A stretch of DNA of 64,000 nt from Xiphophorus maculatus (GCF_002775205.1 NC_036460.1:3664056-3728055); one strand, 5' to 3'. Shown: positions 43,206-55,642, counted from the first letter of the stretch. Notes: generated by a model not told the origin, from the sequence alone. Program-made: numbers and translations.

Positions 43206-44514
43206 ACATCAACGCCCTCCTTGTGTCGGAACGGGGGCTTGCGGTGTCAAGTGACCCTCCGACGTCCAAAAAGTGCCTTTTCTTCAAACGCCTGCTGATC
43301 TGATAAGAGATCGATCTGCTGAAGGATTTTTTTTAGCTTTTTTTTGTTTTTTTTTTGCAGGAGTTTCAGGTCACATGATGTTTAAGTTTCAAACAGAAAT
43401 GTCTTCTATTTAAGCTATGTTGCTTTACGAACTCTGAAAGTGTGCTGATATAATATATATTTTGTTTTTTGTTCTGTTTTTGTTGCTGTTGTTGGTGGTT
43501 TTACATGTGATTAAAATGATTCATTTTTCTTATTAAAAAAGGCAAAAATGTGGGGAAGAAATTGTGCATTTTTTTTATTTCTTTTTTAAAATGAAAAAGT
43601 TTTATGTGCAGGATTTCTTTTTTTTTTTTTTTTTTTATTGTTTGCGTCCAGTCAATCAGTCTGGCTGCGTTTAGCAGCAGCTTGTTGAAACCAAATGACT
43701 GTGGAGTGCGACATGTCAGACTAAACACGCTCAGATCCCGCTGAGAGACTCAAAGCTCTTCGCTTCCGAGTCAGACCCAAGTTTTCCGAAAACTGACGAC
43801 CTTTCCTGTTGACCCTGCACAAGTAAAACTAACAGAAGAAACTACAAAAACAAAGAGGGAAAGGAAAAATGCAGCAGATGATGTTAAAACCTAGCAAAAA
43901 CCTGCTAAAAATGTTTTTTAAATGTTGCAGTTTTGCATTTTGAAACTGTTTTTAAGTGAATCTCTTAAAAGTATCAAACTTAGCAGCAGTAATTTGAAAA
44001 TTAAAATTCAGCTACCAGCTTTTATTTATGTTAAAGCACTGCACTAAAAAAGGAAACAAATTTTATTTGTAATCAAATTAATTTTACCCAAATATTACAT
44101 TTATTAAGTTGTCAGTGTAATTTATTTACATTTAGGTGTAAATAAATTAAGTTTGATCAGCTTAATTTCATTACTAACAGCAAATTAAATTGGAGCTCCA
44201 TTCTGTTTTTTTCAGTGTAGATAACTGACAAAAAATCACAGTTTTCCCAAAATTGTAAACAAATAAAACTCTGAAAAGTGTGGCATGCACACGCATCTAC
44301 CCTGAATGCAACATGTCAAGGAAACAGAAGGAGTCAAAGTTTCTACGGAAGCATTTAACTGCCAGAAATAGTTTTCATTTTAACAAGATTTTAAAATGAC
44401 TTTATTTCTTATTAAAACCAAGATCAATTCTGTAAGGTTGAAACTGTAAAACAGCAACACCTATTGGGATTATTAGATGTCGTTTAAGAGAAACAGGAGA
44501 CGACAGAGTCAGAG

Positions 44515-45267
44515 CACTGAAAAACACAAAATCTTACCAAGAGTTTTTAGTCTAGTTTCTAGTGCAAATATATTTCAATCTGGAGAGACTCAGACGGAGA
44601 TGAGAAGACAATTAGAAGAGTTTATTGACAAACAGAATTTAAAGTCTTTGGCGCTCGGGCCCCGGCTGGGGATAACGGTTATCGCAGCGTTAGCGATAGG
44701 CTTCAGATGAGCATCCCCGATGTTGTTAGGAACGTCATCCCCCGGGGCCCGGCACTGGTGGTGGAGGTTGAAGAAGGGTGCGGGCCTCAGGACCGGGCGA
44801 ATGGAGGAGAAGGGGTGGTGGTGGGTTGAGCTCGGCTGGAGAGCGAAGGACGCCATGAATGAAGGTCCTTATCAGCTGGGACTTGGTCGGTGATTGGACG
44901 TGACGTGGCTTGGTCCGGCGTTGATAGGTCGACGATTGTGGGCAGGTCGCTTCAATTAACGGGTCCCGGTGGGGATAAAAGAGTCTTCCAGTTTGAATTT
45001 GCGCCTAGGCTTCATTAGTACACTTGGAGTTAGGCAAAAATAATTTACAAGTAACTTTTCATCAAGAAATATGAGCTTTTATAAGTAAATAATATATAAA
45101 TCTTGATTAAAAAGTTCTAGTTCCACTGGCAGATTAACTTAAAGTAAGACAAATTTCCCATGAAATAATCAGCCAGTGGAAAAAGTATTTTCATCAATAT
45201 TAAGGAATAATTGACTAAAATCAAGCTCCTATTTCTTGCTGAAAAGTTACTTGTAAGTTAGTTTAAA
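44515..45267. mobile_element. Family-A MITE split by a GC-rich insertion (copy A11)
   Basis: Left arm 44515-44571 (CACTGAAAAACACAAAATC...GTGCAAATAT) and the rest 45014-45267 (TTAGTACACTTGG...GAAAAGTTACTTGTAAGTTAG) are separated by about 440 bp of unrelated GC-rich sequence. Confidence 0.8.
44572..45013 (-). mobile_element. GC-rich nested insertion, possibly a solo LTR
   Basis: Unrelated to other repeats in the window. On the minus strand it has a TATA-like CTTTTATCC (about 44982-44974) and an AATAAA (44626-44621) about 50 nt from its end, an LTR-like arrangement. Clear TG...CA ends and a target duplication could not be fixed, so the class is uncertain. The frame at 44856-44590 has no recognisable domain. 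Confidence 0.4.
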
Positions 45268-45810
45268 GACTGAAAATGAGAAAACTTTAACTCTTCTTTC
45301 TGTCCTCCCCTCTTCACTTTTTTTAATCCCACTGAAATTATTATTTATGATGAGGTTCCTGCAGGCTTTTATGTAAAACATGTATGTTTTTCAGAAATAT
45401 CTGGATGCATTTTTGCATTTTAAACAACAAATCCCCAAATTAAATCACATATTTCTACTGAGGCAGAGATGGATGGAAACAAAGATTTATATATGGGTGG
45501 ATTAAAACAGAGAAAATGGATGGATGGACAAAAAATCTTGTTATACTCCATCTTTTCTTCAATATTCATCCACAAAAATACTTTAAACTGGGTAAATCAT
45601 CTCTGGAAAACACATAAACCCGAAATTTTCCAGTTTTCCTTCATTTAATTTTCAAACTAACAACCAAGTAGCATTAAAACGTCTTATACTTTAGTAAATA
45701 CCAATCAAATCAAATTAAAAAGTTACTCTAAAGTCTCCCTGGAAGGGAAACAGAACAATATTTTGGTAAAAATGTAACTTATACCTCAGGAAATGGTGAC
45801 TTTGTCTTTA

Positions 45811-46070
45811 GTTACCATGGTGACGCAGTTCGTCACCTAGCTTCCACAGCTAGCTTTAGCGCGGTTAGCTCGATAAGATAAACCAGCGCCTTACCTGTTA
45901 TGTTCCTCACACACACCGGAGGTCGGCCCAGCTGTGACTCCGTCCTCGGGGAGAAAAGAGATTAAACTATTTACACGGAATAACTCGGCGTGGGGTTTGA
46001 AACGGCAACAGTTTCAAACGCCTCTCCTGTAATCTGTAACCCACGGTTGACCCACTTTCTGAACGTGAGA
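45811..46070 (-). promoter_or_regulatory. CpG-containing block with X-box and a candidate minus-strand first exon
   Basis: GTTACCATGGTGAC (45811-45824; inverse GTCACCATGGTAAC) is a full X-box match. On the minus strand GAACATAACAG|GTAAGG at about 45897 is a strong splice donor following a CpG-rich stretch (45900-46060). This could be a promoter and non-coding first exon. No downstream coding exon was identified. Confidence 0.3.
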
Positions 46071-46446
46071 ATCTGGCAAAACAGATACGAGCCACCGATA
46101 AAACGTCTGGATGGCCACAATAAAGATATGATTTAGCTTCTAGTTTGTGGGGAAACCCGTGTTTATCGCACTTTTCTATTACTGACTGTTTACATCATAA
46201 AATAAATCCACTCTATTAGAAATCTAGGTTATTCTTTTTAACCCGTTTTGTCACATTTTGTTTAGATGTTTTGAAACACAAACTAGTCCACTATTGGAGA
46301 GTGGAAGGAAAAGGATTAATTTTTTAGGTTAATTTAGTTTTTATTAAAATAAAAAAAAGCTTTTGTATTTAGTTTATTCTTTTTCCACTAAATCAAATGG
46401 AAATGCATCCAAAAGCTAAGACAAAATTACCTGGTAAAACACAACA

Positions 46447-46685
46447 CATTGCAAAAACACAGAATCTTACCAAGAGTTTTGTTTAGTCTATTGTACAAAT
46501 ATGTTAGCACACTTGAATTAAGACAAAATTAACTTACAAGTGACTTCTCATCAAGATATGGGAGCTTATTTTAAGTCAATAATAATATTGATGATTATTT
46601 CACTAATAACATAAAATGGAGAAAATGTCTCGATAAGTGAAATAATCTGCCAGTGGAACCAGCTTACTTTATCACCAATATGATA
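46447..46685. mobile_element. Family-A MITE, left arm and centre (copy A12)
   Basis: Starts CATTGCAAAAACACAGAATC and runs to GAAATAATCTGCCAGTGGAACC. The right arm is missing. Confidence 0.75.
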
Positions 46686-46899
46686 GGAAAACATAAACTG
46701 TCCTCATTACATAACCTTGTCTATTCTGATAATGATATTTGCCATTTCTGTCATATTTTTTGGTTAAATTAACAAATATTTTTCAGGTCTATGACTATTT
46801 TTTGTTTTTTGTTGCTCCAAAATTAAATGGCTGACTGAATGTCAGGCTGCTTTGCTTTCATATTCAGAAATTGAAATTTCCAACTCACAAGTAGAAAAA

Positions 46900-47500
46900 C
46901 CTCAGGCTTGGAAAATAAAAGGTTTCTTAGGCTTTTCACACCTGATAGTCCGATACACTCAGTTCGATTGGGGACCAAAACTGAAGCATTTGTTACATTT
47001 TCAGCTGCTGCGGTTCTCTTCCTCACTGCACAGAGTCAAACGAACCACTTTGAAAAACCTGTTTCCCTCCCCGCCTGTGGGGGCGCTGCACCAAGAACCA
47101 CTGAAGAAAATTATACAAAAACCTCTGAAGAAGACACCAAACTCAACTTCCTTCTTCACCATATGTAAACAAAAATCAAGTCCCCTGAGGTTCTAGCAGT
47201 TGTAGGATTTTGCTTTTGTCTTTAGCTAAAGAATACGAGTCATTTCTCCCACCAACGCTAGCTAAGGTATTTGTTTTGGTTGTATTTACTCAGAATGCTC
47301 TGTGCATTCTGTGCACTAAGGTCTGCTTGGCGTTCACATATGCATTCAATATGCACCAGAGTTCACTTCAACCGAACCCAGACCGAGGTTTGTAGGCTGA
47401 CCAGAGATAATTTTTTGTCCAATTGTGAATTCACACCTCCCCAAATAAACTGGATTTTCTAGACAAACAGACTGGATTAAAGTGGATTGAACAAATCTTT
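46900..47500 (+). repeat. 600-bp dispersed repeat family G (copy 1)
   Basis: Shared with 63290-63850 in the same orientation: CGCCTGTGGGGGCGCTGCA, AACCACTGAA, TTTGTTTTGGTTGTATTTAC, CAGAGTTCACTT.AACCGAACC.AGACCGAG and ATTCACACCTCCC. Probably a DNA transposon remnant; no transposase is visible. Confidence 0.75.
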
Positions 47501-48204
47501 AATCCAACTCAGAGTTCAATATGGCTGCCATGTGAGTATGAGACAAATCGACAGATGCAGAATTTGACCTTCTGACGGTTTGTATCTGATTAAAGTACCT
47601 CAACATGCAATGTTCTTTGTTGCTGCTTTGTCTGCATGTATAAAATGGAGAGAAATACGTCAGCATGCTAGTAACAGTGCTTGGCTGGTCACAGAGACCA
47701 ACAGTTTGCAAATCCAACTACTTTTTACAACGGCTGAAAGGTACGAACAGCAAATACACGAATGATGCAAACGCCAAAACACAAAAACAAAGACAACAGA
47801 AATATGTTGCACTTGCAGGAAATAGAACCAAAGAAAGAAAATGCCAAAAATAGCGAAAAGTTTAAACACTGCTAACACAAAACGGAAGTCCTCCTGACCC
47901 CTAGGGGGAGTAAGTGTTTGGTAATGTTACCGACGTAGATATACTGCTGCTCTAAAATACTGTTTGAAAAAGACATGACGTTTTCTTACTTCCTCCAACT
48001 TTCTTTTATATGATATCCCGTCTTGTTCATAAGATTTGGTGATCGACTCCCCCTAGTGGTCTGGAGGACTTCTATTTTGTGGATTCAGTTTGCAACTTGC
48101 TGTTGTTTTTGCTATTTGTAACATTTTCCTTTTGCATTTTACCATTTTTTTTGCAGTTGCAGCAGTTTTCTTTTTCTCTTTTGAGTGTGTTTTGGATTTT
48201 CATG

Positions 48205-48565
48205 TCTAATTTCTTGCGCAAATTTCTTAGTACACTTGAAATAAGACAAAACTGACTTTTAAGTAACTTTCAGCAAGATATAAGAGCTTGTTTTAAGTCA
48301 ATAATACCTTAATATTGATGAAAAGGTTTTAGTTTCACTGGGAGATTATTTCTCTTATAACATAAGAAAAATGTCTGTTAAAAGTGAAATAATCGATCAA
48401 TTGAAACACTATTTTTCAAAAATACCAAGGAATTATTTACGTAAAAGAAGCTTCTCAATCTCACTAAAAAGTTCCTTTAAAGTTAGTTTTGTCTTATTTC
48501 AAGCATACTAAGATATTTGCCCTAGAAGAGACAAAAAGATACATTGTTAGATTTTTATCACTTGG
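48205..48565. mobile_element. Family-A MITE (copy A13)
   Basis: Contains both arms: TTAGTACACTTGAAATAAGAC ... ATAAGAGCTTGTTTTAAGTC ... ATTATTTCTCTTATAACATAAG and inverse sequence to CAAGCATACTAAGATATTTGCCC. Outer ends are eroded. Confidence 0.75.
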
Positions 48566-48939
48566 TTGGATGTTCTTGGATAAATTTTGCTTTAATTCAT
48601 GCAAAGAAATATGATTGGAAACAAATGACAGTTTGTGAGGATTGAAACAATGTTTGTCTGATTAGTCTGTCATCAACAAGGAGGATTTGAAGAGTGTTAA
48701 ATGAGTCTGTGTGCTCTGTTAAAGACACGTTGATGCTGCCTGCCGACTTTTCTATGGGGGACAGATACCAGAAATCCAGCATGCAGGCCTGAAGAAGAAC
48801 CTCCAAAACTGGACTTCACTGCAAAATGAAGAACAGTCTCATTCTGCAGGAGTTCCAGTTGCTGCTTTGATGAATTAATTTCACCAGAAAACATGAATAA
48901 AGGAGGAAAACTAAGGAACAAAGAGAGAAAGGGTGGCGT

Positions 48940-49140
48940 ATTTTAAGGAGTGCAATGCAAATGAGGCGGTGCATCCTGGATCCTGTTAGCGGGACAAACT
49001 GTTTATACTTGTTATAGCCTGAGGAAAGAGAGAGCGAAGGGAGGGAGAGAAGAAGAGGCTTTCAGTTTAACCCTCAGGACAAACTCTCTGTTTCTTGTGA
49101 AAAATAAATAGGTGCAACGAGAAAGCGATTGGTAAGTCAG
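48940..49140 (+). other. Candidate non-coding exon with strong donor
   Basis: Purine-rich sequence (GAGGAAAGAGAGAGCGAAGG) lies between a TATA-like GTTTATACTTG (about 48999) and a near-perfect splice donor GATTG|GTAAGTCAG at 49132. No coding frame was found. It may be a first exon of an unrecognised transcript. Confidence 0.25.
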
Positions 49141-49482
49141 TCATGGAGTCAGGCCGGTAATCCGAGCCTGATCTTACTAACACATCACACGGATGAGCTG
49201 CTGGTCGCAAAGTGTTTCCTGTGAATCAGCAAAGATGCACCACTTTTGGCGCAAAAGTCATGAATTTTAAATTAGTTTCAGTTAAGATGCACTTTTTTTC
49301 TTATAATTTTAACATTAAAAACAGGATTTCTATTTAAACAACCTGAGTCGATGCTCTGCAGACACACATTTGGTTGCAGTTTCTACCAAGTTTGAACATT
49401 TAGATGCTGAAAAACTGCATCGAAATCAGCGAGAGCGACTATAATCAGCAACATTTAGGTTTTACCACAAATTACTCTACTA

Positions 49483-49838
49483 CACTGTAAAAACACAAAC
49501 TATTACCAAGTATTTTAATGTGGTTTCTAGTGCAACTATTTTAGTACACTATAAATAAGTCAAAACTAACTTAGAAGTAACTTTTTTCCAAGCTATAAGA
49601 GCTTCTCTTAAGTCAATAGTTCTAGTTCCCCCTGCAGATTATTTCATTTATATCAAGGCATTTTCCCATGTTATACATGAAATAATCTGGAATTATTGAC
49701 TTAAAATAAGCTCCAATATTTTGTTGAAAAGTTACTTATATGTCAGTTTTGTCTCATTTCAAGCCTACTAAGTTTTTTCTTCTAGAAAGTAGACCAAAAA
49801 TCTAAAGTAGTTGGTAGGATTTTTATGTTTTTGCAGTG
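49483..49838. mobile_element. Family-A palindromic MITE, complete (copy A14)
   Basis: Ends are CACTGTAAAAACACAAAC and its inverse TTTTTATGTTTTTGCAGTG. TA immediately flanks both ends (TACTA|CACTG ... CAGTG|TAGTA), which defines the TA target duplication for the family. No central X-box pair. Confidence 0.88.
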
Positions 49839-50008
49839 TAGTAATATGAAATATCCAACATGTTTCAGTAAGTATTCATTTTAAAAACAAAGTAGTCAAA
49901 AATTTCAGAATCAGACACTTTTTCCATTTTTAGGAACAAAATCTTCAAGCAAAATGCCTTTGGGTATTTGAATACAAAAAGATATTCAACTACGTTTAAA
50001 CTTTAAAT

Positions 50009-50306
50009 AATGCAAAAACACAAAATCTAACCAAGTATGTTTGGTTTTTGGTCTACTGCAAATATCTCAGTACACTTGAATTAAGACAAAATTAACTTTT
50101 CAGCAAGACATAGAAGACAAGACTATTTCCCCATGTTATAAAATAATCTGCTAGTGCAACTAGAACTTTTTCATCAATATTAAGGAATTATTGACATAAA
50201 ACAATCTCCTATATATTTTTGAAAAGTTACTTAAAAGTTAGTTTTGTCTGATTTAAGTGAGCTAAGATATTTGCACTAGAAAATAGACCAAAAGTACTTG
50301 GTAAGA
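50009..50306. mobile_element. Family-A MITE (copy A15)
   Basis: Both arms present but the left arm and centre are shortened: ATGCAAAAACACAAAATC ... GACTATTTCCCCATGTTATAAAATAATCTGC ... ACTTGGTAAGAACTC. Confidence 0.78.
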
Positions 50307-50379
50307 ACTCTGGCTCTTTCTCTGTGTGACGTCTCATATAATTAAACCCCAGTTTATCCTAAACATGTTAATGCTAGCA

Positions 50380-50700
50380 GAGCTGCTGATGGGATACAAC
50401 GAAGCGAATTGTTCTTGTTGTGGATAAGGCTGCAGGTTATGAGGAGAAACGGATCTGGAGGTTGGTTTGGATTCAGAGCAGCTCAGAGAGGATTCGTTCA
50501 GTCATACTGACGGAGGCTCCGATAAGCAGCTGGACTTTGCTCCGGCAGCCGTGGGTGTTGCAAAGAGGCCCGAGATAAACTGCTGGCCTGGGAGACGAAC
50601 GCAGTACAGGAGGCTGATTGCGTTTAACCTGCTGCTGCTAGGTTTGTGTGTGCGTGTGTGTTTGTGGGCGTGTGCGTGCGTTAGTGGAGGGTATTGATCC
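50380..50700 (+). other. GC-richer single-copy stretch, function unknown
   Basis: A 76-codon frame (50467-50697) runs into a TG-rich segment (50643-50690) and has no recognisable domain. The first 40 residues are not low-complexity, so a genuine exon cannot be excluded. Confidence 0.2.
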
Positions 50701-50814
50701 AAATGGCACCATTGGCTCAAAATAAATAAATAAAAGGAATTGAAGAAGACTAAATCCTCCTTGATATCAGGCAAAGTGGTTGTAGTTTATGTCATGTTTA
50801 ATTCTGAGTAACAT

Positions 50815-51990
50815 TAGCTGCGTTTCCATTATTAATTTGCTCAAAACTTTGTCAATATTCTGCTAAGGTTGAACCCCCCCCTACCCCCACATAATTTTGC
50901 AATAGTGGTATTCCCACTAAATAAGAAACACAATTAAAGTAACATTTGATAACATTTGTTCACACGATGTCATTAAAAAACATGCAGCGCCATCATTCTC
51001 CAACTACTTCCTGTTCTCGTCTTCTTTGTCGTTTCTGTCAGTAGTAACATCCTGTTGTTGATCATGTGACTCCTGTGAGGCAAAAAATAAAGTGTTTCTA
51101 TTGCAGTTTTGTGAAATAAACCAATTTCAATACTTCCAAAAAACTATCTCACTCTACCAACACAAACTTTTTATGGAAAAACATGTTTTTTTATTGGCGT
51201 GTTTCCATTAAGCAAATTTATTTTCGGAATTTCTATTTGCCCAATTTTATGGTTATTGGAAATGCAGCTGACCATATAATTGAGCATTTGAAATTTCAAA
51301 AAATAATTTCGCTCAATAGAAATATGTCGATTAAAAAAAAAAGATTCCATAAAACGTTTCTGGCGGTAAAGTGAGGTGGTCTTTTTGGCCATATTAAAAT
51401 TGGTTTAGTTCAAAATCTGCAATGGAAACACTTTGTTTGCATCCCACAAGTCACATGATCATGAACAGGATGTTGCTACTGGCAGAAATGACAAAGAAGA
51501 AGACACCAGAAAGCAGTTGTAAGAAAATGTTTTTAATGACTTTTTTTTAATGACACATTAATATATATATAAAAAAAGACATAATAAAAGGTCTTTCCGT
51601 TGCAATGTTGCAATACAAACCAATTTTAATAAAGGCAACAAAAAAAAACAACCACCTCATCCTAACGCCAAACCTTTTTAGGGAAAAAAGTTTTTGTTTT
51701 CAAAATTGCTGTGTTTCCATTAAAATAGTTTATTTTCCTAATATCAAATTGCGCAATTATATGGTCAATATAGAAATGCAGCTACTGGCGGAAGCCACAC
51801 AGAAGAGGACAGGAAGTAGTTGGAAGATGATGGCGCTGCATATTTTTAATGACTTGTCACGTGAACAAACGTACTCACCTGTGATTGTAATTTCGTTTCT
51901 TATTTAATGAAAGCACAGCAATAGCCGAAATTGTGTTTTCGCAACATTCGCTGAATATGACAAACGTTTTGCGGAAACGCAGCCGCTGCT
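50815..51990. repeat. Cluster of at least three 'GTTTCCATT' repeats (family F)
   Basis: Bounded by AGCTGCGTTTCCATTA (about 50817) and the inverse GCGGAAACGCAGC (about 51971-51983). Internal copies start near 51198 and 51707 (GTGTTTCCATTAA). GTCACATGATCA.GAACAGGATGTT.CTACTGGC and GAAGA.GACA..AGGAAGTAG recur in each. The same family is at 11010-11960 and as a scrap near 59498. Confidence 0.7.
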
Positions 51991-51999
51991 TCCGTTGCG

Positions 52000-52520
52000 A
52001 CAAAACACCTGCTGGTTTTGTCATGTCAGTTCATGCAACGTGGTCTTCCTTTCTCCTGAAAAAAAAAATTCATGTCATCCAAGAAGGTGTAACTTGTTGC
52101 CAAGAATGAACGGAGATAAGGATCCAACTGTCGTGTCGCAGATTAATATGCAACACCTGCGTCTCCTCCGGTTTCAGGATGACTGGACGTGCGCAGGAGG
52201 AAACGCAGGCTGTAACATCCTGAAGATCTGTGACGGCCGCCTCCTGTCCCGCTGATGGCCTCGGGTTGTATTTATGAAGCGCTTGGAGAGGGAACCGAAA
52301 CGAAGGGGAACCCCCCCAGCGTGCGCGGCTGTTTGTTTCGTCAAATAATCCAGGACATCAGCTCCTCTTCCTGCATCTCCATCGTAAACTCACTCAATCA
52401 TTCAAAAGCAAACAACCGCTGTACTTCGCCTGAGGCCAAACAAGCTCCCAGAGAGTCCTTTTGCTACACACAGTTTACTGTAAATTATCAGAATTATCCA
52501 AGAGATAATCTCTAACCGCT
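52000..52520. other. Single-copy-looking GC-richer island
   Basis: No repeat similarity within the window. It includes GATTAATATGCAACACC (homeodomain/POU-like) and CpG-containing blocks. Frames at 51995-52255 and 52255-52515 have no recognisable domain. Possibly a conserved non-coding element of the foxa3 neighbourhood. Confidence 0.25.
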
Positions 52521-52639
52521 CCACCACAATTATAATGGCAAACATTCAGTCATAAATAAGAAAATAACACGTCTGGTTGACGGTGTTCAGTTGAATATGG
52601 ACTCACTGAACGGTTAGTCTGTTACGACTGAAAGGAGAA

Positions 52640-53240
52640 ATCGGATTAATTCCTTTAGAAAGTAATCAACTACTTTAGTAATGGATTAATCAAACAAGGC
52701 CTTTTTCCAAAATGACATACACAGAGCACCAATTAAGCCTAAACTGTACAAAAAAATATCAAAATTGTGCATTTCAAATGACTAATTAGATAAATCGGGA
52801 TTAATTCATTTTTTAAAAATTATCAACTAATTTGGTAATTTAATTAATCAAAAAAGGCGATTTTCTCCCAAAATAATTTTACAGCACCAATTAAGCCAAA
52901 ATTGTACAAAAATATCAAAATTTTGCATTTGAAATTATTAATCCAACTAATTATGATTAATTTATTATGAAAACTAATTTAGTAATCAATTAACAAAAAA
53001 AGTTATTTGCTGAAAGAAATTATACTAGTTTATACTAAACTAGTATCATTTTGACTAGTTTAGCCAAAATTATACAAAAATAACAACATTTTGCATTTGA
53101 AATGATTAATCGGATAAATTGTGATTAAACCATTATTGAAATGATTGTCGATTGATTTAGTAATTGATTAATCATTAACTCAAAAAAGGCCATTTGCGGA
53201 AAGAACAACATATTCAGAGCAGTAATATCTACATTTTGCA
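52640..53240. repeat. Diverged tandem repeat of 'AATTGATTAATC' units (about 130-160 bp), four copies
   Basis: Each unit has a GATTAAT..TTT....AACTA.TTTAGTAAT.GATTAATCA.. block, an AAAAAAGGC.ATTT.C block and an AGCCAAAATT.TACAAAAATA.CAA.ATTTTGCATTTGAAAT block. Similar blocks lie in the irf2bp1 intron (23420-23580), so it is an amplified part of a hAT-type repeat. Confidence 0.7.
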
Positions 53241-53249
53241 TTTAAGATA

Positions 53250-53990
53250 TAAGAAAAAACTTAGATATAAACATGTCCTTCCCAAAACTCATCAGTTTTA
53301 GCTTCATCTGGTTCAAATTCTGTAAAATTGCTGTAATTTATTTTCTATGTAATGTAGTCTCCAAGTACTAAACAGCTGCTACACATGCATACAAGTATTA
53401 GCAAACTTGCTCACAGGACAACTGATTCATAAGATATATTTTATTTTCTATTTTTTAGGTGCTCCACCCCTTTCTGATGCTGCTCTGGACAACTGGCCAT
53501 ATCAAAAACCGCCACCGTAAAAATGTTTTATTGCCTCAAACCAAATATGTCTGAAGTTTCTCCGTTTTCCAAGATTTTGTATTCAGGAAGGCTAAAAGGA
53601 AGCCATTTTGTTTAAAGTTTGAAAAGTCCCTCTCCACTCATTTCCTATGGAGCAGTCGTTTGTCCTCGTCCCCTTTCTGATGTCGCCCTGGGCAACTGCC
53701 CTCATAAAAACCGCCACAATTTCAGGTCAGAAAACACAGAGGTCAAAGGTGTCACATTTCTCCATCGCTGCTGTAAATTAACTGACCCACAAGTGGACTG
53801 TGACGGTACCAGGAGGGTGTGATGAGACCTTCTGGAATGCTGGCCAACATCTGGGAGGCATGTGTTGGGTCGGACTGCCAGTGTGCTACCGGCTAGACTT
53901 TAGGACAACGCCAGATGAATTGAAGTGACAGTCTGCTGTAAATCTCAGACCGTACAACACATAATCTGGACACATAAACAGAGACACATA
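53250..53990. other. No gene seen
   Basis: Contains two similar passages (CCCTTTCTGATG.TGC.CTGG.CAACTG.CC at 53467 and 53671, 204 bp apart), a local duplication. No coding domain was recognised. Confidence 0.4.
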
Positions 53991-53999
53991 GGGCATGTC

Positions 54000-54130
54000 C
54001 AAGGCTTAAAACAAGCTCCTATGAAAAGCTACTTTTAAGTTAGTTTGTCTTATTTCAAGTTTACTAAGACATTTGACTAAATACTAGACCAAAATTACTT
54101 GGTAAAATCTTGTGCTTTGCAGTATAAGTA
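54000..54130. mobile_element. Family-A MITE right arm (copy A16a)
   Basis: GGCTTAAAACAAGCTCCTATGAAAAGC ... CTTGGTAAAATCTTGTGCTTTGCAGTATA. Confidence 0.75.
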
Positions 54131-54234
54131 CCCTGCATTGTTCATATTAAACCAGCCATTTTGTTAGAAACACCTTGCTAATTTGTGGTTGGACACATTA
54201 CAATGGCTGTAAACTGTAAAATTCACATTTTGTA

Positions 54235-54699
54235 CACTGCAAAGCACTTTTGGTCTAGTTTTTAGTGGGAACATCTTCGTACACTTGAATTAAGACAAAG
54301 CTAATTTACAAGTAACTTTTTGGCTAGCTATAGGAGCTTGTTTTAAGTCAATAATTCCTTAATATTAATGAAGAAGTTCTAGTTCCAATGGTAGAATGTT
54401 CCAAGCACTGTTACCTAGCAACCCCAGCTAAACCTAGCTCGTAACCTAGCAACATAGTTCTAGTTCCACTGGCAGATTATTTCACTTATAACAAGGAAAA
54501 AATGTCTATAAGTGAAATTATCCACCAAGGGAACTAGAACTTTTTCATCAATATAAAGAAATAATTGATTTAAAACAAACTCCTATTTTTTGCTGGCTAT
54601 TTACTTTTTTACTAATTTTGTCTTACTTGAATTGTACTAAGAAATTTGAGATAGTATCTGGACAAAAAATTACTTAGCAAGATTATGTTTTTACAGCAC
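54235..54699. mobile_element. Family-A palindromic MITE, near complete (copy A16b)
   Basis: Starts TACACTGCAAAGC and ends GATTATGTTTTTACAGCACT. The X-box-like pair GTTACCTAGCAAC (54410) and GTAACCTAGCAAC (54441) is 31 bp apart. Confidence 0.87.
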
Positions 54700-54749
54700 T
54701 TTAGCATTAGCTTTTGCTAAACACCATGTTGGTAGCCCTTAGCATTAGC

Positions 54750-55640
54750 AGAACTAATACTTATGATTTGGGCTTGAGGGTTAACATAGCTAACTTTATA
54801 GTTAGCAGTGCATGTCATAGTTTATACTTGTTTTCCCTCTTTTTTTTTCAAGCTCTTTGACTTTACAATTGTTATATAAAATTTGCTCTGTTTTTTTTTT
54901 TTTGTGCCTGTATTGATGTCAACATTTACTCACATCAGCCTAGCTAATGTTCAAACAAGACCATGACTCAGACTTTGGAAACTTATGAGTTTGCTTTGAT
55001 TTACTGCCAGTTCAAATGAGGAAAAATAGAAAATATTTATTTTCAATTTACTCTAATGTGCAAAAAATAAACACCTTTAAAGCCACCCGGGTCCATTTTA
55101 AATTACTTTTAAATGATCAAGCAACAATTGAAAACCAGAGAATTTATGAACCATTAATCTTGGTAATGCAGAACCTTTGCTACTCTGCTACTACTTTAAT
55201 GATTTGCTTTCATGAAGGTTTACCTTCATAAACAATTATCCCATTAAGTGCAAATGAAAACACCTCTTTGTGGGTGGCTGCATGTCATAAATCCATGTTT
55301 GAAAAGGAGTTTGTTGGAAGAATATACTAAAGTAGCCAATCGGAGGAACAACATACCTTCAGAGAAGCTATGTCCTTTTGGCATGATTGCACAGTTGTCG
55401 TAACAACAAATTGATTATTTTATTCCAGGGGTCGGTTGTGAGTCAGGAGGCACCGGCTGGAATGTGAAAGGTTTGATTCTTCAGTCTGCATGTCAGAGTG
55501 CCGTCAGGAACAGATACCGACCCCACGTTGTCCACAACGTGCTCATTGGTATTTCTCTCTGTGAAATCGACAGGACTTTAATAGTTCTGATTCTAAAGAT
55601 GTGTTGAAAAACTTCAGATAAATTCAAAAATAAAATTCTA
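54750..55640. other. No gene seen
   Basis: AT-rich non-coding sequence. No coding domain or RNA gene recognised. Confidence 0.4.
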
Positions 55641-55642
55641 CA

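Noticed and set aside
44590-44856. 88-codon minus-strand frame
   Set aside because: It lies wholly within the GC-rich nested insertion and has no recognisable domain.
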